Shown: one piece after another, positions 49,930 to 60,404 of the stretch
Layout of the letters: every line of letters starts with the position of its first letter
Position numbering within the stretch: the stretch's first letter is position 1
NCBI GenBank assembly: GCA_020633125.1
Contig: JACKEH010000016.1
Location: 6,507-70,506, forward strand
Direction: 5' to 3'
Origin: Sandaracinus sp.
Lineage (GTDB): Bacteria > Myxococcota_A > Polyangia > Polyangiales > Houyiibacteriaceae
DNA length: 64,000 bases
Position numbers and translations under genes: made by a program
Notes under the pieces: generated by a model
What the model was told of the DNA's origin: nothing
Databases searched by the model: none
Seen by the model: only the letters and a program-made list of their open reading frames with translations

Positions 49930-50703
49930 ATGCCGCTTCTCGCGTTCTTGGTCGCCCTCGCGGTGGGCGCGCTCGTCTTCGGCACGCTCGAGCGTTGCCA
50001 CGGCGCCCCCCGCGGACGACCGGAGCGCGGCGTCGACGTGACCTACGCCTTTCTCGGTCCGCTCCTCGTTCGTCCTGTGACGCGGGGCATCACGATCGTC
50101 GTCGCCGTCCTCGCGTTCGCGATCGCGCACGGCACGCTCGACCGCGACACGCTTCGTGCGGCCTTCGAAGCACCGACCTGGCTGGACGCGTTTCCACGCT
50201 GGGCGCGCGTGCTCGGCATCCTCGTGGTCGCGGACGGGCTCGGCTACTTCGCGCACCGCCTCTTTCATCGCGGCGGCGTGCTCTGGCGCGCGCACGCCGT
50301 GCACCATTCGTCCGAGCATCTGGACTGGCTCGCGAGCTTTCGTGTGCATCCGCTCAACGAGCTGCTCGGCGGCCTCGCGCGCGTGATCCCGCTGCTCTTG
50401 CTCGGCGCGCGCCCCGGCGAGCTCGCGTTCCTCTTGCCCTTCCTCGCCGCCCACGCGCTCCTGCTGCACGCGCACGTGCCGTGGCGCTTCGGCCCCCTGC
50501 GATACCTGATCGCGAGCCCCGCCTTTCACCGCTGGCATCACTCGGTCGAACGGGACTGCAACTACGCCGGGCTCTTCCCGGTGTGGGATCTGCTCTTCGG
50601 CACGTTTCATCTTCCGGAAGAGCTCCCGGAGCGCACCGGCACCCGCGACCGCGTTCCACGCGCGTTGCTCGCGCAGCTCGCTCACCCCTTCCGTCGACGT
50701 TGA
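49930..50703 (+). CDS. Fatty-acid hydroxylase / sterol desaturase family membrane protein
   Basis: The 257-residue integral membrane protein carries the di-iron histidine clusters of the family: HRLFHR (HxxxH), HAVHHSSEHLD (HxxHH) and HRWHHS near the C terminus, with another His pair at LLHAHV. Several hydrophobic segments (about 4-18, 50-66, 90-105 and 157-185) surround them. Members hydroxylate or desaturate lipids, sterols or carotenoids using O2; the substrate is unknown. ATG 49930 begins the first membrane segment. The gene is intact. Confidence 0.88.
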   Translation: MPLLAFLVALAVGALVFGTLERCHGAPRGRPERGVDVTYAFLGPLLVRPVTRGITIVVAVLAFAIAHGTLDRDTLRAAFEAPTWLDAFPRWARVLGILVVADGLGYFAHRLFHRGGVLWRAHAVHHSSEHLDWLASFRVHPLNELLGGLARVIPLLLLGARPGELAFLLPFLAAHALLLHAHVPWRFGPLRYLIASPAFHRWHHSVERDCNYAGLFPVWDLLFGTFHLPEELPERTGTRDRVPRALLAQLAHPFRRR

Positions 50704-50710
50704 CGTCGTC

Positions 50711-50740
50711 TGGCAAGACACGCGCGCACGGGGCTAGGAT
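50711..50740 (+). promoter_or_regulatory. Possible promoter of a near-leaderless lipoprotein mRNA
   Basis: TGGCAA (50711-50716) and TAGGAT (50735-50740) are 18 bp apart. The latter lies 5 bp before the ATG at 50746, so transcription would begin at or near the start codon. Confidence 0.35.
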
Positions 50741-50745
50741 CTCGC

Positions 50746-51108
50746 ATGCGTCGTCGGTTCGTTCTTCTCGCCCTGGCCCTCACGACCGCGTGTGCCGATA
50801 CCGAGCCCGCTCCGGACGGCCCGGTGGAGTGGACCCTCGACGCGCTCGCATCCGAAGGCAACTGCACGACGGACGACGAGTGCGTCGTCTACCGCCACGA
50901 CTGCCTCGTCGACGGAATCCGCGAGCACGGCAGCTGCGCGATCTCCGTCCCTGCCGACTTCGACACGGCCGAGCTCGACGCCGTGATGCAAACGATCGCC
51001 GACACCGGCGTCTCCCCGTTCGAAGGCGGCTGCGGCATGTGCACCCTCGAGCTGCCCCCCGATCCGGTGTGCCTGGAGGGCGAATGCACCTTTCCCCCGA
51101 GGGGTTGA
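50746..51108 (+). CDS. Small Cys-containing lipoprotein
   Basis: The 120-residue protein has a lipoprotein signal (FVLLALALTTAC) followed by a domain with eight Cys (NCTTDDECVVYRHDC, HGSCAISV, GGCGMCTLE, PVCLEGEC), suggesting a disulfide-rich periplasmic or surface protein. The ATG at 50746 fits the signal. It converges on the next gene. Similar small Cys lipoproteins occur elsewhere in the window. Function is unknown. Confidence 0.7.
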   Translation: MRRRFVLLALALTTACADTEPAPDGPVEWTLDALASEGNCTTDDECVVYRHDCLVDGIREHGSCAISVPADFDTAELDAVMQTIADTGVSPFEGGCGMCTLELPPDPVCLEGECTFPPRG

Positions 51109-51120
51109 TCACGCGCCTCG

Positions 51121-52380
51121 TCAGCGCGTCGTGAGCACCGCGGTGTGAAGTGCGGTCGAACGAGGCCACTCCAGCGTTTCGCTCGCATCGCTCCACATCA
51201 CCGCGTAGCGGCCGTCTTCGATCACGCCGACCCGGCATGCGTCCCCGGAGGACGAAAGCGGCACGACGCCGAGCAATGCCCCCTCGTCGTTGAACGCGGC
51301 CGCCTCCAGCTGCCCGAGTTGCGTGGACCGCCCTTCGAGGTCGCAGGTCACGTGCACGGCACGTCGCTCTTCGAACGCGACATCCAACAAACGCCGGTCC
51401 ACGCGCGCTCGAAAGAGCCCCCCGAGCAAGGTGTCGGTGCCGGTGAAGCGTGCGACCCGCAGCGTTCCACGCTCCAACACGTACCCGATCGCACGCCGAC
51501 GTCCGTGCGTGAGGCCGGCGAGCGTGCCCCGCGCCGGCACCTCCCGCGCGAGCCGCAGCGGCTCGATCTCGGCCAGGAACGCCTCGTCGGTCGCAAACAC
51601 CATCGACTCGGCGAAGCTCGTCGCGAACCACACGTCGGTCTCGATCTCTCGCCGCTCGCTGCCCTCGGAGGTGACGTGCACGAGCAGGCGCCGTCGAACC
51701 GAGTCCGGCGCGTACACACGCCACGACCCATCCCGAACGTCGGCGAAGAGTCGGTAGGGTGCCGCGAAGGTTGGAGCGAAGGGCACCAGGTGTTGCTCGC
51801 GAAGCGCGAGACGGTCGTCGAAGACCAAGAGCACCAGCGGTGGTGCCATCGCTTGCGTGGGGTCGAAAGGCGCCCCCAAAACACCGAGCCGTCCCGGGGC
51901 ATGCGCGATCTCGAAGACGTAGAACGGGTCGAGCTCGCGCGCGCGTGTGGTGCCCCCCTCGGGCGAGACGACGCGCAAGATCGCCCGCGGCCGCTCGGTG
52001 GCCGTGCCGTCTTGAATCGCGACCCGCCACGAGGCGCCGGTCCACGCCGCGTGCCACTCGAAGCGGTCTGGCGTCTCGAGCTCGTGGGGCGTCGACGCGC
52101 AGCAGCTGCCCCCGGGCTCGCCGGGGGCGGGCGTCGGCTCCCACGAGCCGGGATCGGAAGGCTCGGGCTCGGGAGGAGGCAAGGGTGTCGGGTCGTCGAG
52201 GGGCGGGAGCCCCGGGAAGAGCGGCTCGGTCGGGCGTGCGGCATCGACCCCGCCGTCGCCCGCGTCGACGACCGGCGCCGCCCCGTCCCGAGGCGAAACC
52301 GGAACGCCGCCGTCTTCGAGGGGCCGCTCGTGCGACGCGAAACAGCCGTAGACGAGCAGACCGAGCCAAGCCCCACGCAT
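51121..52380 (-). CDS. Lipoprotein with beta-rich domain, unknown function
   Basis: The 419-residue protein has a short lipoprotein signal (GAWLGLLVYGC) and a 90-residue Asp/Gly/Pro-rich linker (DAGDGGVDAARPTEP, PPPEPEPSDPGS) typical of Myxococcota surface lipoproteins. A beta-strand-rich domain follows (FEWHAAWTGASWRVAIQDGT, LFADVRDGSWRVYAPDS, VARFTGTDTLLGGLFRARV) that may be a propeller. There are no catalytic motifs. The ATG at 52380 begins the signal. An AT-rich patch upstream (about 52448-52475) probably contains its promoter and that of the divergent operon. Confidence 0.7.
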   Translation of the reverse strand: MRGAWLGLLVYGCFASHERPLEDGGVPVSPRDGAAPVVDAGDGGVDAARPTEPLFPGLPPLDDPTPLPPPEPEPSDPGSWEPTPAPGEPGGSCCASTPHELETPDRFEWHAAWTGASWRVAIQDGTATERPRAILRVVSPEGGTTRARELDPFYVFEIAHAPGRLGVLGAPFDPTQAMAPPLVLLVFDDRLALREQHLVPFAPTFAAPYRLFADVRDGSWRVYAPDSVRRRLLVHVTSEGSERREIETDVWFATSFAESMVFATDEAFLAEIEPLRLAREVPARGTLAGLTHGRRRAIGYVLERGTLRVARFTGTDTLLGGLFRARVDRRLLDVAFEERRAVHVTCDLEGRSTQLGQLEAAAFNDEGALLGVVPLSSSGDACRVGVIEDGRYAVMWSDASETLEWPRSTALHTAVLTTR

Positions 52381-52664
52381 CGCTCGATCGTAGCCAGGCG
52401 CCCGCGACGAACACCAGCGGACGACGGCGACCCGACGGCCTCAAACCACCGTATTTACTTCGCTTTTCACCACCGAGAGACCCGCCGGAAGTTCGTCGTT
52501 CGTGACCGCACGCGGCGGAGCGATTTCGCCACGACGCGAGACGGCCCGCGCCGTGGGAGGAGTTGCCGGCCGTCCCGGCGCTTCGCGAGACGAAGGATCC
52601 GGAAAAGGGCCAAGGAAGGTATTCTCGCTTCGGTCCGTTCGATGTCCTCGAGGGACCCGCGCGC

Positions 52665-54497
52665 ATGGATCCGCTTCGCCGACTCGTCGCCACCGTTCGT
52701 CGCGCGCTCTTGTTGCGCGGCGCGCTGCGGTGGACCGCCTGGATGTCGCTGGGCTTCGGCCTGCTCGCGCTCGTCGTCGCTTGGCTCATGCCGACGTGGC
52801 CGCGTTGGCCGAGCCTCGGGCTCCTGGCGATTGGTCCGATCGTCGGCCTGCTGATCGCGCTGCGTCGGATGCCCACCGAAGGCGACCTGGTGGTCTTCGT
52901 CGACGTGCGGCTGAACGCGCACCAAGCGGTGCTCACCGCGTGGGAAGCGGCCGAGCGCAAAGAGACGGGTCCCTTCGTGGACCTCGCGCGCGCGCAGGCG
53001 GAGCCGAAGCTTCGCGGCGCGAAACGAAGCGACGTGCGACCGCGTGTGCTCGGACGTGAGCTCTGGGGGCTGCCGCTCGCGGCTGGAAGCTACGCCGCGG
53101 CGTTGCTCTTGCCCATTCCTCCGCCGCCTCGGCCCATCGCGGGCGGCGAGCTGGTGCGCATCACCGATCCCGAGGCGCTGCGGCCGCTCGAGCGGCTGCA
53201 AGAGCTGGCGCGCGACGAGGAACAACGGCGCCGCCTCGAAGAGCTCGCGCGAGAAGCGCAGGCGCTTCGCGAGCGGCTGCAAGAAGGCATGGAGCAACGC
53301 GAGGCGCTCGACGCCATCGAGCAGCTGCGCGAACAGGCCGAGCGCACGCGGCGGCCCGAGACGGCGGACGAACGTCGTGCGCGTGACGCCGCGGTGGAAG
53401 AGCTCGCGGCCGAGCCCGAGATGCAGCGCGCGCTCGCGGAGCGGGACCTCGAGTCGTTCGACCGTGCGGTCGAGCGTGCGGCGGCGCGACGGGAAGAAGC
53501 CGATCGTGAGCGCGCTCGAGAGGCGCTCCGCGAAGCGGCGGAGGCCGCAAGAGCGCAAGGCGACGAAGCGATGGCGGAGTCGTTGCTCGAGCGCGAGCGG
53601 CTGCTGAATCGGCGAAGCCGGCAGGCGGACTTGGCGCGGGAGCTCTCGGAGGCGATGCCGGAGCTCGAAGGCATGCGCATGCGGCGTGCGCTCGAGCGGC
53701 TCGAACGCGACGGCGACGGCAGCGAGCTGAACCAAGAGATGGTCGACGCGATGCGTGACGCGTGGGGGCGTTTGTCCGCCGAAGAGCGGCAGCGGCTCGC
53801 CGAAGCGATGCGCGATGCGCAAGCCGCCGAAAACGATCGTGCGCAGCCGACCGACCAACACGGGGAGCAGCGGCCGATCACCGCCGACGAATACGAACGC
53901 ATGCTGCGTGAGGCGCTCGAGAACCTCGACCGCCTTCAGACGCAGGCTGGCGGAAGCGGCCAAGGCGGCATGCCCATCCCGGGCCAAGGAAACGGCAACG
54001 GAAACGGAAACGGAAACGGAAACGGAAACGGAAACGGAAACGGAAACGGAAACGGAAACGGAAACGGAAACGGAAACGGAAACGGAAACGGAAACGGAAA
54101 CGGAAACGGAAACGGAAACGGAAACGGAAACGGAAACGGAAACGGAAACGGAAACGGAAACGGAAACGGAAACGGAAGTGGGAGTGGCGCAGGAGGCGCC
54201 GGCGGCGGCGACGACACCGGTCGTGGCCCGGGCGGCGGACAGAGCCGCACCCTTCCCGGCGACGACGGAACGCTCGCGCGCGTGCGCCCCACGATCGGCG
54301 CCGGCGATCCGAGCCGAAGCTGGGTCGAATGGGTCGACCCCGACGGCATGCCGGAGAGCGAGCGCGGCCCTGGCGTCGGCGGCGCGACCGGCACCGCCGC
54401 GCAAGGCGAAGCGGGCGGCATCGAGCGCGCCCCCATCCCGGAAGACTATCGAGATCACGTTCGGACCTTCTTCGGTCCGGCCGAGCCGTCGCGTTGA
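52665..54497 (+). CDS. DUF4175-like membrane protein with (Gly-Asn)31 tract
   Basis: The 610-residue protein has two N-terminal membrane segments (about residues 22-41 and 45-63) and a third hydrophobic patch near 140-150. A long charged coiled-coil region follows (about 165-440, with ERLQELARDEEQRRRLEELA and many EAARAQ-like units). Residues 442-503 are 31 Gly-Asn pairs encoded by the hexamer GGAAAC. The C-terminal part is Gly/Asp-rich and ends in a conserved-looking EDYRDHVRTFFGP, which matches the end of DUF4175-type proteins. ATG 52665 was chosen to start the first membrane segment. It is 34 bp upstream of the MoxR gene and heads its operon. Confidence 0.75.
   Translation: MDPLRRLVATVRRALLLRGALRWTAWMSLGFGLLALVVAWLMPTWPRWPSLGLLAIGPIVGLLIALRRMPTEGDLVVFVDVRLNAHQAVLTAWEAAERKETGPFVDLARAQAEPKLRGAKRSDVRPRVLGRELWGLPLAAGSYAAALLLPIPPPPRPIAGGELVRITDPEALRPLERLQELARDEEQRRRLEELAREAQALRERLQEGMEQREALDAIEQLREQAERTRRPETADERRARDAAVEELAAEPEMQRALAERDLESFDRAVERAAARREEADRERAREALREAAEAARAQGDEAMAESLLERERLLNRRSRQADLARELSEAMPELEGMRMRRALERLERDGDGSELNQEMVDAMRDAWGRLSAEERQRLAEAMRDAQAAENDRAQPTDQHGEQRPITADEYERMLREALENLDRLQTQAGGSGQGGMPIPGQGNGNGNGNGNGNGNGNGNGNGNGNGNGNGNGNGNGNGNGNGNGNGNGNGNGNGNGNGNGNGNGSGSGAGGAGGGDDTGRGPGGGQSRTLPGDDGTLARVRPTIGAGDPSRSWVEWVDPDGMPESERGPGVGGATGTAAQGEAGGIERAPIPEDYRDHVRTFFGPAEPSR
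53988..54173. repeat. 31 tandem GGAAAC hexamers
   Basis: All units are GGAAAC except the second, GGCAAC. The array is in frame and encodes Gly-Asn repeats in the DUF4175-like protein. Near-perfect DNA identity, rather than only protein identity, suggests recent slippage expansion. Confidence 0.95.
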
Positions 54498-54531
54498 ACG
54501 CGGCGAAGCCTCCACCGAGGGAACGGAGCGC

Positions 54532-55556
<1,025 letters not shown>

Positions 55557-55560
<4 letters not shown>

Positions 55561-57562
55561 TTCGATTCTTGGTCCTCGCGCTGGTGCTCTGCACGGCGCT
55601 CCCCGCTCACGCGCAGCTCGAACCGGTGGAGCTCACGGTCGACGGTCTCTTCGGCCCCGAGCTCCTGATTCCGCAGCGCCACATCCCGATCCGCATTCAG
55701 ACTCGCAACCGCACCTCGTCGCCGATTCGCGGCGAGATCGTGGTGTCGTCGGCGGATTGGCAGTCGCGCCCCGAGCGTCATCGCGTGGAGCTCGACCTGC
55801 CCGCGCGTGGCGAGCGCGCGACGCAGCTCACGGTCTACGCACGCGACGGCGGCTCGCTGACGGTCGACTTCGAGATCGACGGTCGACGCGCCGCGCGGCA
55901 ATACGTCTCCCTCTCCTACGACGGAGCGCGAAGCGGCGTGGTCGTGCTCGCGGATCCGCCCCGCGTGCGCGGCTCGTTGCTCGACCTTCAGGCCAACCAA
56001 CCGCAGCCCTACGGCGGCACCCGCATGGTCAACGTACCCATCGGTGTCGTCGGCTTCGACGCGCAGAGCGGCGACCCCCTCGCGCCCCTCGACGTCATGG
56101 GGTGGAACCCGGTCGGGCTCGTCGTCGCGAGCGCGCCGACGCTCGAGCGCCTCACGCCGCCCCAGCGCGCCGCCCTCGAAGCATGGATTCGAGGCGGCGG
56201 CGAGCTCTTGGTCTTTCCACGCACGCCCGAAGATCTGCGCGCGCCCTTCCTCGACTCGCTCGTCGACCTCGAGTGGCAAGAAGGCGTCGCGGTGCGTGAC
56301 CACTTCGCGTTCGTCCCGGAAGGCGCGCGAGGCCCGGGACTCGTCGGTGCCGACACGCCGCGAGGTCATCGAGCGCGCCCCGAAGGCTACGGCGCATCGA
56401 CCGCGTACGGGTTCGGCCGCGTGCACGTCGCGACCTACGACGGCACCGCTCCGCCCTACCACGACGCCCCCGAGGTGCGACGCATCGTCGGCAGCATCCT
56501 CGGCGTACCGCTCACGCGTGGCGTCGAGAAGCCGCTCTTCGCGCTCGGCGACAGCGAAGCCCAGGTCGACGAGTGGACCGGCAACTGGATGTTCCAGCCG
56601 CTGCGAAGCGTGCTCGACCCCAACGAATCCTTCCGGCCCGCGTTGGGCCTCGTCGCGATCGTGCTCCTGCTCTACGTGATCTTCGTGGGTCCGGTGAGCT
56701 TCTCGTGGATCGCGAAGAAGAACCGCCCGACGCTCGCGCTCGTCACCACCCCCGTCGCCGCGACCGCGTGTCTGCTCCTGCTGCTCGGCGTCGGTTACGT
56801 CGGCAAGGGCACCACCATGAGGTACCGCGCGGTGAGCCTGATGGAGGTCTCCGAAGGCGAACGCCTCGCGATGGAACGTCGCTACCTCGGCCTCTTCCTC
56901 ACGCGGCCCACGAGCTTCGAGCTCGACGGCCCGGACACGGGCTCGTTGCGGCTGCTCCGCGAGAGCGCCAACCGCACCGTCGACGTGCACCACGACGGCG
57001 ACCACCAGGTGCTGCGTGGCCTTCAAGGCGGCCTCTGGGAGACGATCTTCTTGCGCCAAGAAGAGGAGGTCGACCTCGGCGGCTCGATCGTGTTCGAACG
57101 CGGAGACGCGCACCTCGTCGCGGTGCGCAACGAGTCGCGCGTGGCCTTGCACGGTGCCTTCGTGCTCGACGCGGCGGGCAACCTCTACCGCGTCGGTGAG
57201 ATCGCGCCCGGCGCGCGCGTCGAGATCGCCTCGTCGCCCGGCCTCAGCCTCGGCGGCGACAACCCGACCTTCTACAGCGAGACCGATCCGGAGCTGCGTT
57301 CGGTCGCGAACGAGCTCGGCCTTCCGCCGGAAGACCGCAAGGCCATCTTCGGCCTCACGCAGGTCGCCGGCGGCGCGCTCGCCACCGCCTACCCGGCGCT
57401 CTACGCGCGCATCGACCCCAGCGGCCCCGCGATGATCGGTGGCCTCTTCGTGCGTGAGACGGAGGTCCGCCTCGTGCGTGTGGTCCCCTACATCGAAGGC
57501 CAACCCGTGCACGCGAAGTGGGACGCGGACAGCCGCCCCGTCGAAGAGGAGGGTACCGATGA
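55557..57562 (+). CDS. Exported GATase-like membrane protein (frameshift near the 3' end)
   Basis: The protein (about 668 residues) has a signal peptide (FLVLALVLCTALPAHAQ) and a beta-rich domain. A class I glutamine-amidotransferase-like domain follows (ADPPRVRGSLLDL, MGWNPVGLVVASAPTLE, ALEAWIRGGGELLVFPRT) without the catalytic Cys. Two membrane segments (LGLVAIVLLLYVIFVG, VAATACLLLLLGVGYVG) come next, then a C-terminal beta domain. Similar proteins accompany MoxR/DUF58 operons. The frame runs on past the ABC gene start; a single-base shift near 57540 would give the expected overlapping stop at 57560-57562 (ATGA), so the end is set there. Confidence 0.7.
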
Positions 57563-58500
57563 TTCGCGTCGAAGGCGTGCAGCATCGCTTCGGCGCCATG
57601 CAGGTCCTGCACGACGTCTGGTTCACGGTCCCCAAGGGCACCGTCTTCGGCTTCATCGGTCCGAACGGCGCCGGCAAAACCACCACCTTGCGCATGATGG
57701 CGACGCTGCTCGAGCCCGACGAAGGACGCATCCTCGTCGGCGGCTACGACGTGGTCGAGCGCCCGAACGACGTCCGTCGCGTGCTCGGCTTCATGCCCGA
57801 CGGCTTCGGCGTCTACGAGCGCGTGACGGTGGCGGAGTACCTCGAGTTCTTCGCGTCCGCGCACGCGATCCCGCTCGACAAACGCAAGCGCACCGTCGAA
57901 GCGGTGATGGAGCTGACGGATCTCGGCCCGCTTCGCGAGCGCCTCGTCTCCGCGATGAGCAAGGGCATGAAGCAGCGCCTCGCAATCGCGCGCACGCTCC
58001 TTCACGACCCGGAAGTGCTCATCCTCGACGAGCCTGCGAACGGCCTCGACCCGCGGGCCCGCATCGAGATGCGCGACCTCATCGAGCAGCTGCAGCAGCT
58101 CGGCAAGACCATCGTGCTCTCGAGCCACATCCTCACCGAGCTCTCGGACATGGTCAGCGCGGTCTGCATCCTCGAGAAGGGCCGCGTGCTCGCCTCGGGA
58201 CCCGTCGACCGCATCGGCCAGCAGCTTCGCCCCGAGCAGAAGGTCGCGCGTGCGGTGAAGGTTCGCCTGCTCTCGTACCCCGAAGGCTGCGACGCGCCGT
58301 TCCGCGAGCTGCCCGACGTCGCGCACGTCGAGCGTGGGCCCGACGGCTTCTTGCGCATCGCCTACCACGGCGGCGACGAGACGGTCGCGGCCATCGTCGC
58401 GCGTGCGGTCGGCGCCGGCCTGAAGGTCGTGCGCGTCGAGCCCGAACGCGACGACCTCGAACAGATCTTCTTGGAAGTCACGCGAGGAGAGCTCCAATGA
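57559..58500 (+). CDS. ABC transporter ATP-binding protein (GldA-like)
   Basis: The 313-residue protein has Walker A GPNGAGKTTTLRMMATLLEP, Q-loop region LGFMPDGFGVYERVTV, a divergent signature MSKGMKQRLAIARTLLHDP, Walker B VLILDEPANGLDPRAR and H-loop VLSSHILTELSDM. It belongs to the drug/gliding (CcmA/GldA/NatA) type with a C-terminal extension. It pairs with the permease immediately downstream (4-bp overlap). Its position inside a MoxR/VWA operon suggests export or membrane remodelling tied to that system. Confidence 0.93.
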   Translation: MIRVEGVQHRFGAMQVLHDVWFTVPKGTVFGFIGPNGAGKTTTLRMMATLLEPDEGRILVGGYDVVERPNDVRRVLGFMPDGFGVYERVTVAEYLEFFASAHAIPLDKRKRTVEAVMELTDLGPLRERLVSAMSKGMKQRLAIARTLLHDPEVLILDEPANGLDPRARIEMRDLIEQLQQLGKTIVLSSHILTELSDMVSAVCILEKGRVLASGPVDRIGQQLRPEQKVARAVKVRLLSYPEGCDAPFRELPDVAHVERGPDGFLRIAYHGGDETVAAIVARAVGAGLKVVRVEPERDDLEQIFLEVTRGELQ

Positions 58501-60404
58501 GCGCCCCGACCGAAGCGGTGACCGAGCCGACCGCGGCTGGCACCCCACCGCGCCGCGGGCTCGGCGCCCGCCTGCGCGCGCTCACCGAGGACCCGAACCC
58601 GATCCTCGTCAAAGAGCTGCGCACGATTCTACGTACGCCCCTCTTCGTTCGTTTCCTCTACCTGAGCACGGGTTTGGTCGCGCTCTTGGTCGTGGGCATC
58701 GGCGGAGGCGCCGCGAGCGGCTCGCAACCTCCGGCCGAGGTCGGTCAGGTCCTCTTCCAGGTCTTCTTCTCGATCGCGCTCGCGATCCTCTGCCTCGTCG
58801 CACCGGCACACGCCGCGACCTCGCTGACGAACGAACGCGAGATCGGCACCTACGAATCGCTCGTGCTCACGGGCATGGACCCGGCGCGCATCGTCTGGGG
58901 CAAGTTCCTCGCGTCCTACGCGGTCTTCGCCTTGGTGCTCGTCGCGTTCTCCCCGGTGGTCGGCATCGCCTTTCTCTTCGGCGGCACCTCTCCGTGGCAC
59001 GTCTTGCTCGGGTTCTACGGGCTCTTGCTCGCGCTCGGCCCCGCGGTCGCGCTCGGCGTCGCACTCTCGGCGCGCCTTCGTTCGACCCGCGTCTCGATCC
59101 TGCTCGCGCTCTTGGTCTTCGTGCCCTTCGCGGGTTTCGGCACCGGCATGCTCACCGCGTTCGGCGAGCTCTCGCAGCGCGAGTGGGGCACCTCCATGGA
59201 GGGCCCCTTCTGGTTCACCGAAGCGCTCGCGACGCGTTTCTTCGAGCCGGACACCTTCCTGCTGCTCGGCGTGCTCCCGCTCTACCTCACGGCGATGGTC
59301 GTGTGGTTCCTTCTCGCGAGCGCGATCGCGGGCGTTCGGCCCGCAGCCGAAGATCGCAGCACGCCGTTCAAGCTCTGGGCACTCGCCGCGGTCAGCGGTT
59401 TGGTCGTGATCGTCTTCGGTGTGGTCACGCTCTTCGACCGGCACGACGTCCCCGAAGGCTCGGTCGGTGTCGTCGCGTTCACGGGCTTCGCGATGATTCA
59501 GCTCGCGACGCTCTTCGCGAACGAGCCCCCGCTCCCGCCGCGCCTGTGGGAGCTGCGGCAGGAGAGCCGCGGACGCCTGGCGAAGCTCGCCGGCCTCTTC
59601 GGTCCCGGCGCGGCACCGACCGCACGCTTCGGCGCGTTGATCGTGCTCCTCGCGACCTTCGGCCCCGCGCTCGCGGGCGGTCTCGCACGCCACTACGTCT
59701 TCCCGACCCACGACGAGCACGCCCAAGCGGACGCGGCGTTGCTCGTGATCGCGGCGGGCTACGCGGCGGTCGGCCTCTTCACGCTGATGTTCGGGACCTG
59801 GCTCCGAATCGTGCTTCGCAGCGGCGTCGCTAGCCGCGTCATCGCGCTCTCGACCCTCGCCGGCCTCGCCATCTTGCCCTTCCTCGCTGCGGTCTTGATC
59901 GATCCCTCGTCGCTGCAAGACATGGACGATCACATGCCGCTGCTGGTGCGGCTGACGCCCATCTCGCCGATCATCACCGCGGTCCTCATCGTCGACGACA
60001 ACGAGGTCTTCCGAACCCTCGAAGTGCTCGTCCCGGTCGCGTTCTACGGCATGCTCGCGCTCTTCTTCTGGACGCTCGTCGAAGCGCGCGTGCGCAACGT
60101 CCGCAAGCTCGTCGCCGAGCAGCGGGTGTTGCGCGAGAAGCGAGCGGAGGAAGCGGCGGCGATGCGCCCTTCGTTCACGCCGCCGGCCAACCAAGAGGCC
60201 GTCGCGACCCTCGCCGCCATCGCCTCGGGGGAGCACGGCGAGGTGAGTGAGCTTCGAAGCTCGCAACCGCCGGACGCGAGCTCGAACGGCACGACGACGG
60301 GCGAATCGAGCACGAGCGAACCGGGCACGAGCGATTCGAGCACGGGCTCGACCGACACGACCGAACCCGCCTCGGACGCGCCGAAGGAGGAACCGAGCTC
60401 GTGA
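58497..60404 (+). CDS. ABC-2 type transporter permease
   Basis: The 635-residue protein has an amphipathic N-terminal part containing NPILVKELRTILRTPLFVRFLYL, the usual start of ABC-2 permeases. About twelve membrane segments follow (for example VALLVVGIGGG, ILCLVAPAHAATSLTNEREIGTYESLVLTGMDP). It ends in a cytosolic tail that becomes Ser/Thr/Glu-rich low complexity (about residues 590-635). The segment NEREIGTYESLVLTGM is a strong ABC-2 mark. It overlaps the ATPase stop (ATGA) and the DUF58 start (GTGA). Confidence 0.88.
   Translation: MSAPTEAVTEPTAAGTPPRRGLGARLRALTEDPNPILVKELRTILRTPLFVRFLYLSTGLVALLVVGIGGGAASGSQPPAEVGQVLFQVFFSIALAILCLVAPAHAATSLTNEREIGTYESLVLTGMDPARIVWGKFLASYAVFALVLVAFSPVVGIAFLFGGTSPWHVLLGFYGLLLALGPAVALGVALSARLRSTRVSILLALLVFVPFAGFGTGMLTAFGELSQREWGTSMEGPFWFTEALATRFFEPDTFLLLGVLPLYLTAMVVWFLLASAIAGVRPAAEDRSTPFKLWALAAVSGLVVIVFGVVTLFDRHDVPEGSVGVVAFTGFAMIQLATLFANEPPLPPRLWELRQESRGRLAKLAGLFGPGAAPTARFGALIVLLATFGPALAGGLARHYVFPTHDEHAQADAALLVIAAGYAAVGLFTLMFGTWLRIVLRSGVASRVIALSTLAGLAILPFLAAVLIDPSSLQDMDDHMPLLVRLTPISPIITAVLIVDDNEVFRTLEVLVPVAFYGMLALFFWTLVEARVRNVRKLVAEQRVLREKRAEEAAAMRPSFTPPANQEAVATLAAIASGEHGEVSELRSSQPPDASSNGTTTGESSTSEPGTSDSSTGSTDTTEPASDAPKEEPSS

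Noticed and set aside
53988..54173. Coding of Thr-Glu or Phe-Arg repeats in other frames of the hexamer array
   Set aside because: Only the Gly-Asn frame is continuous with the DUF4175-like protein on both sides.
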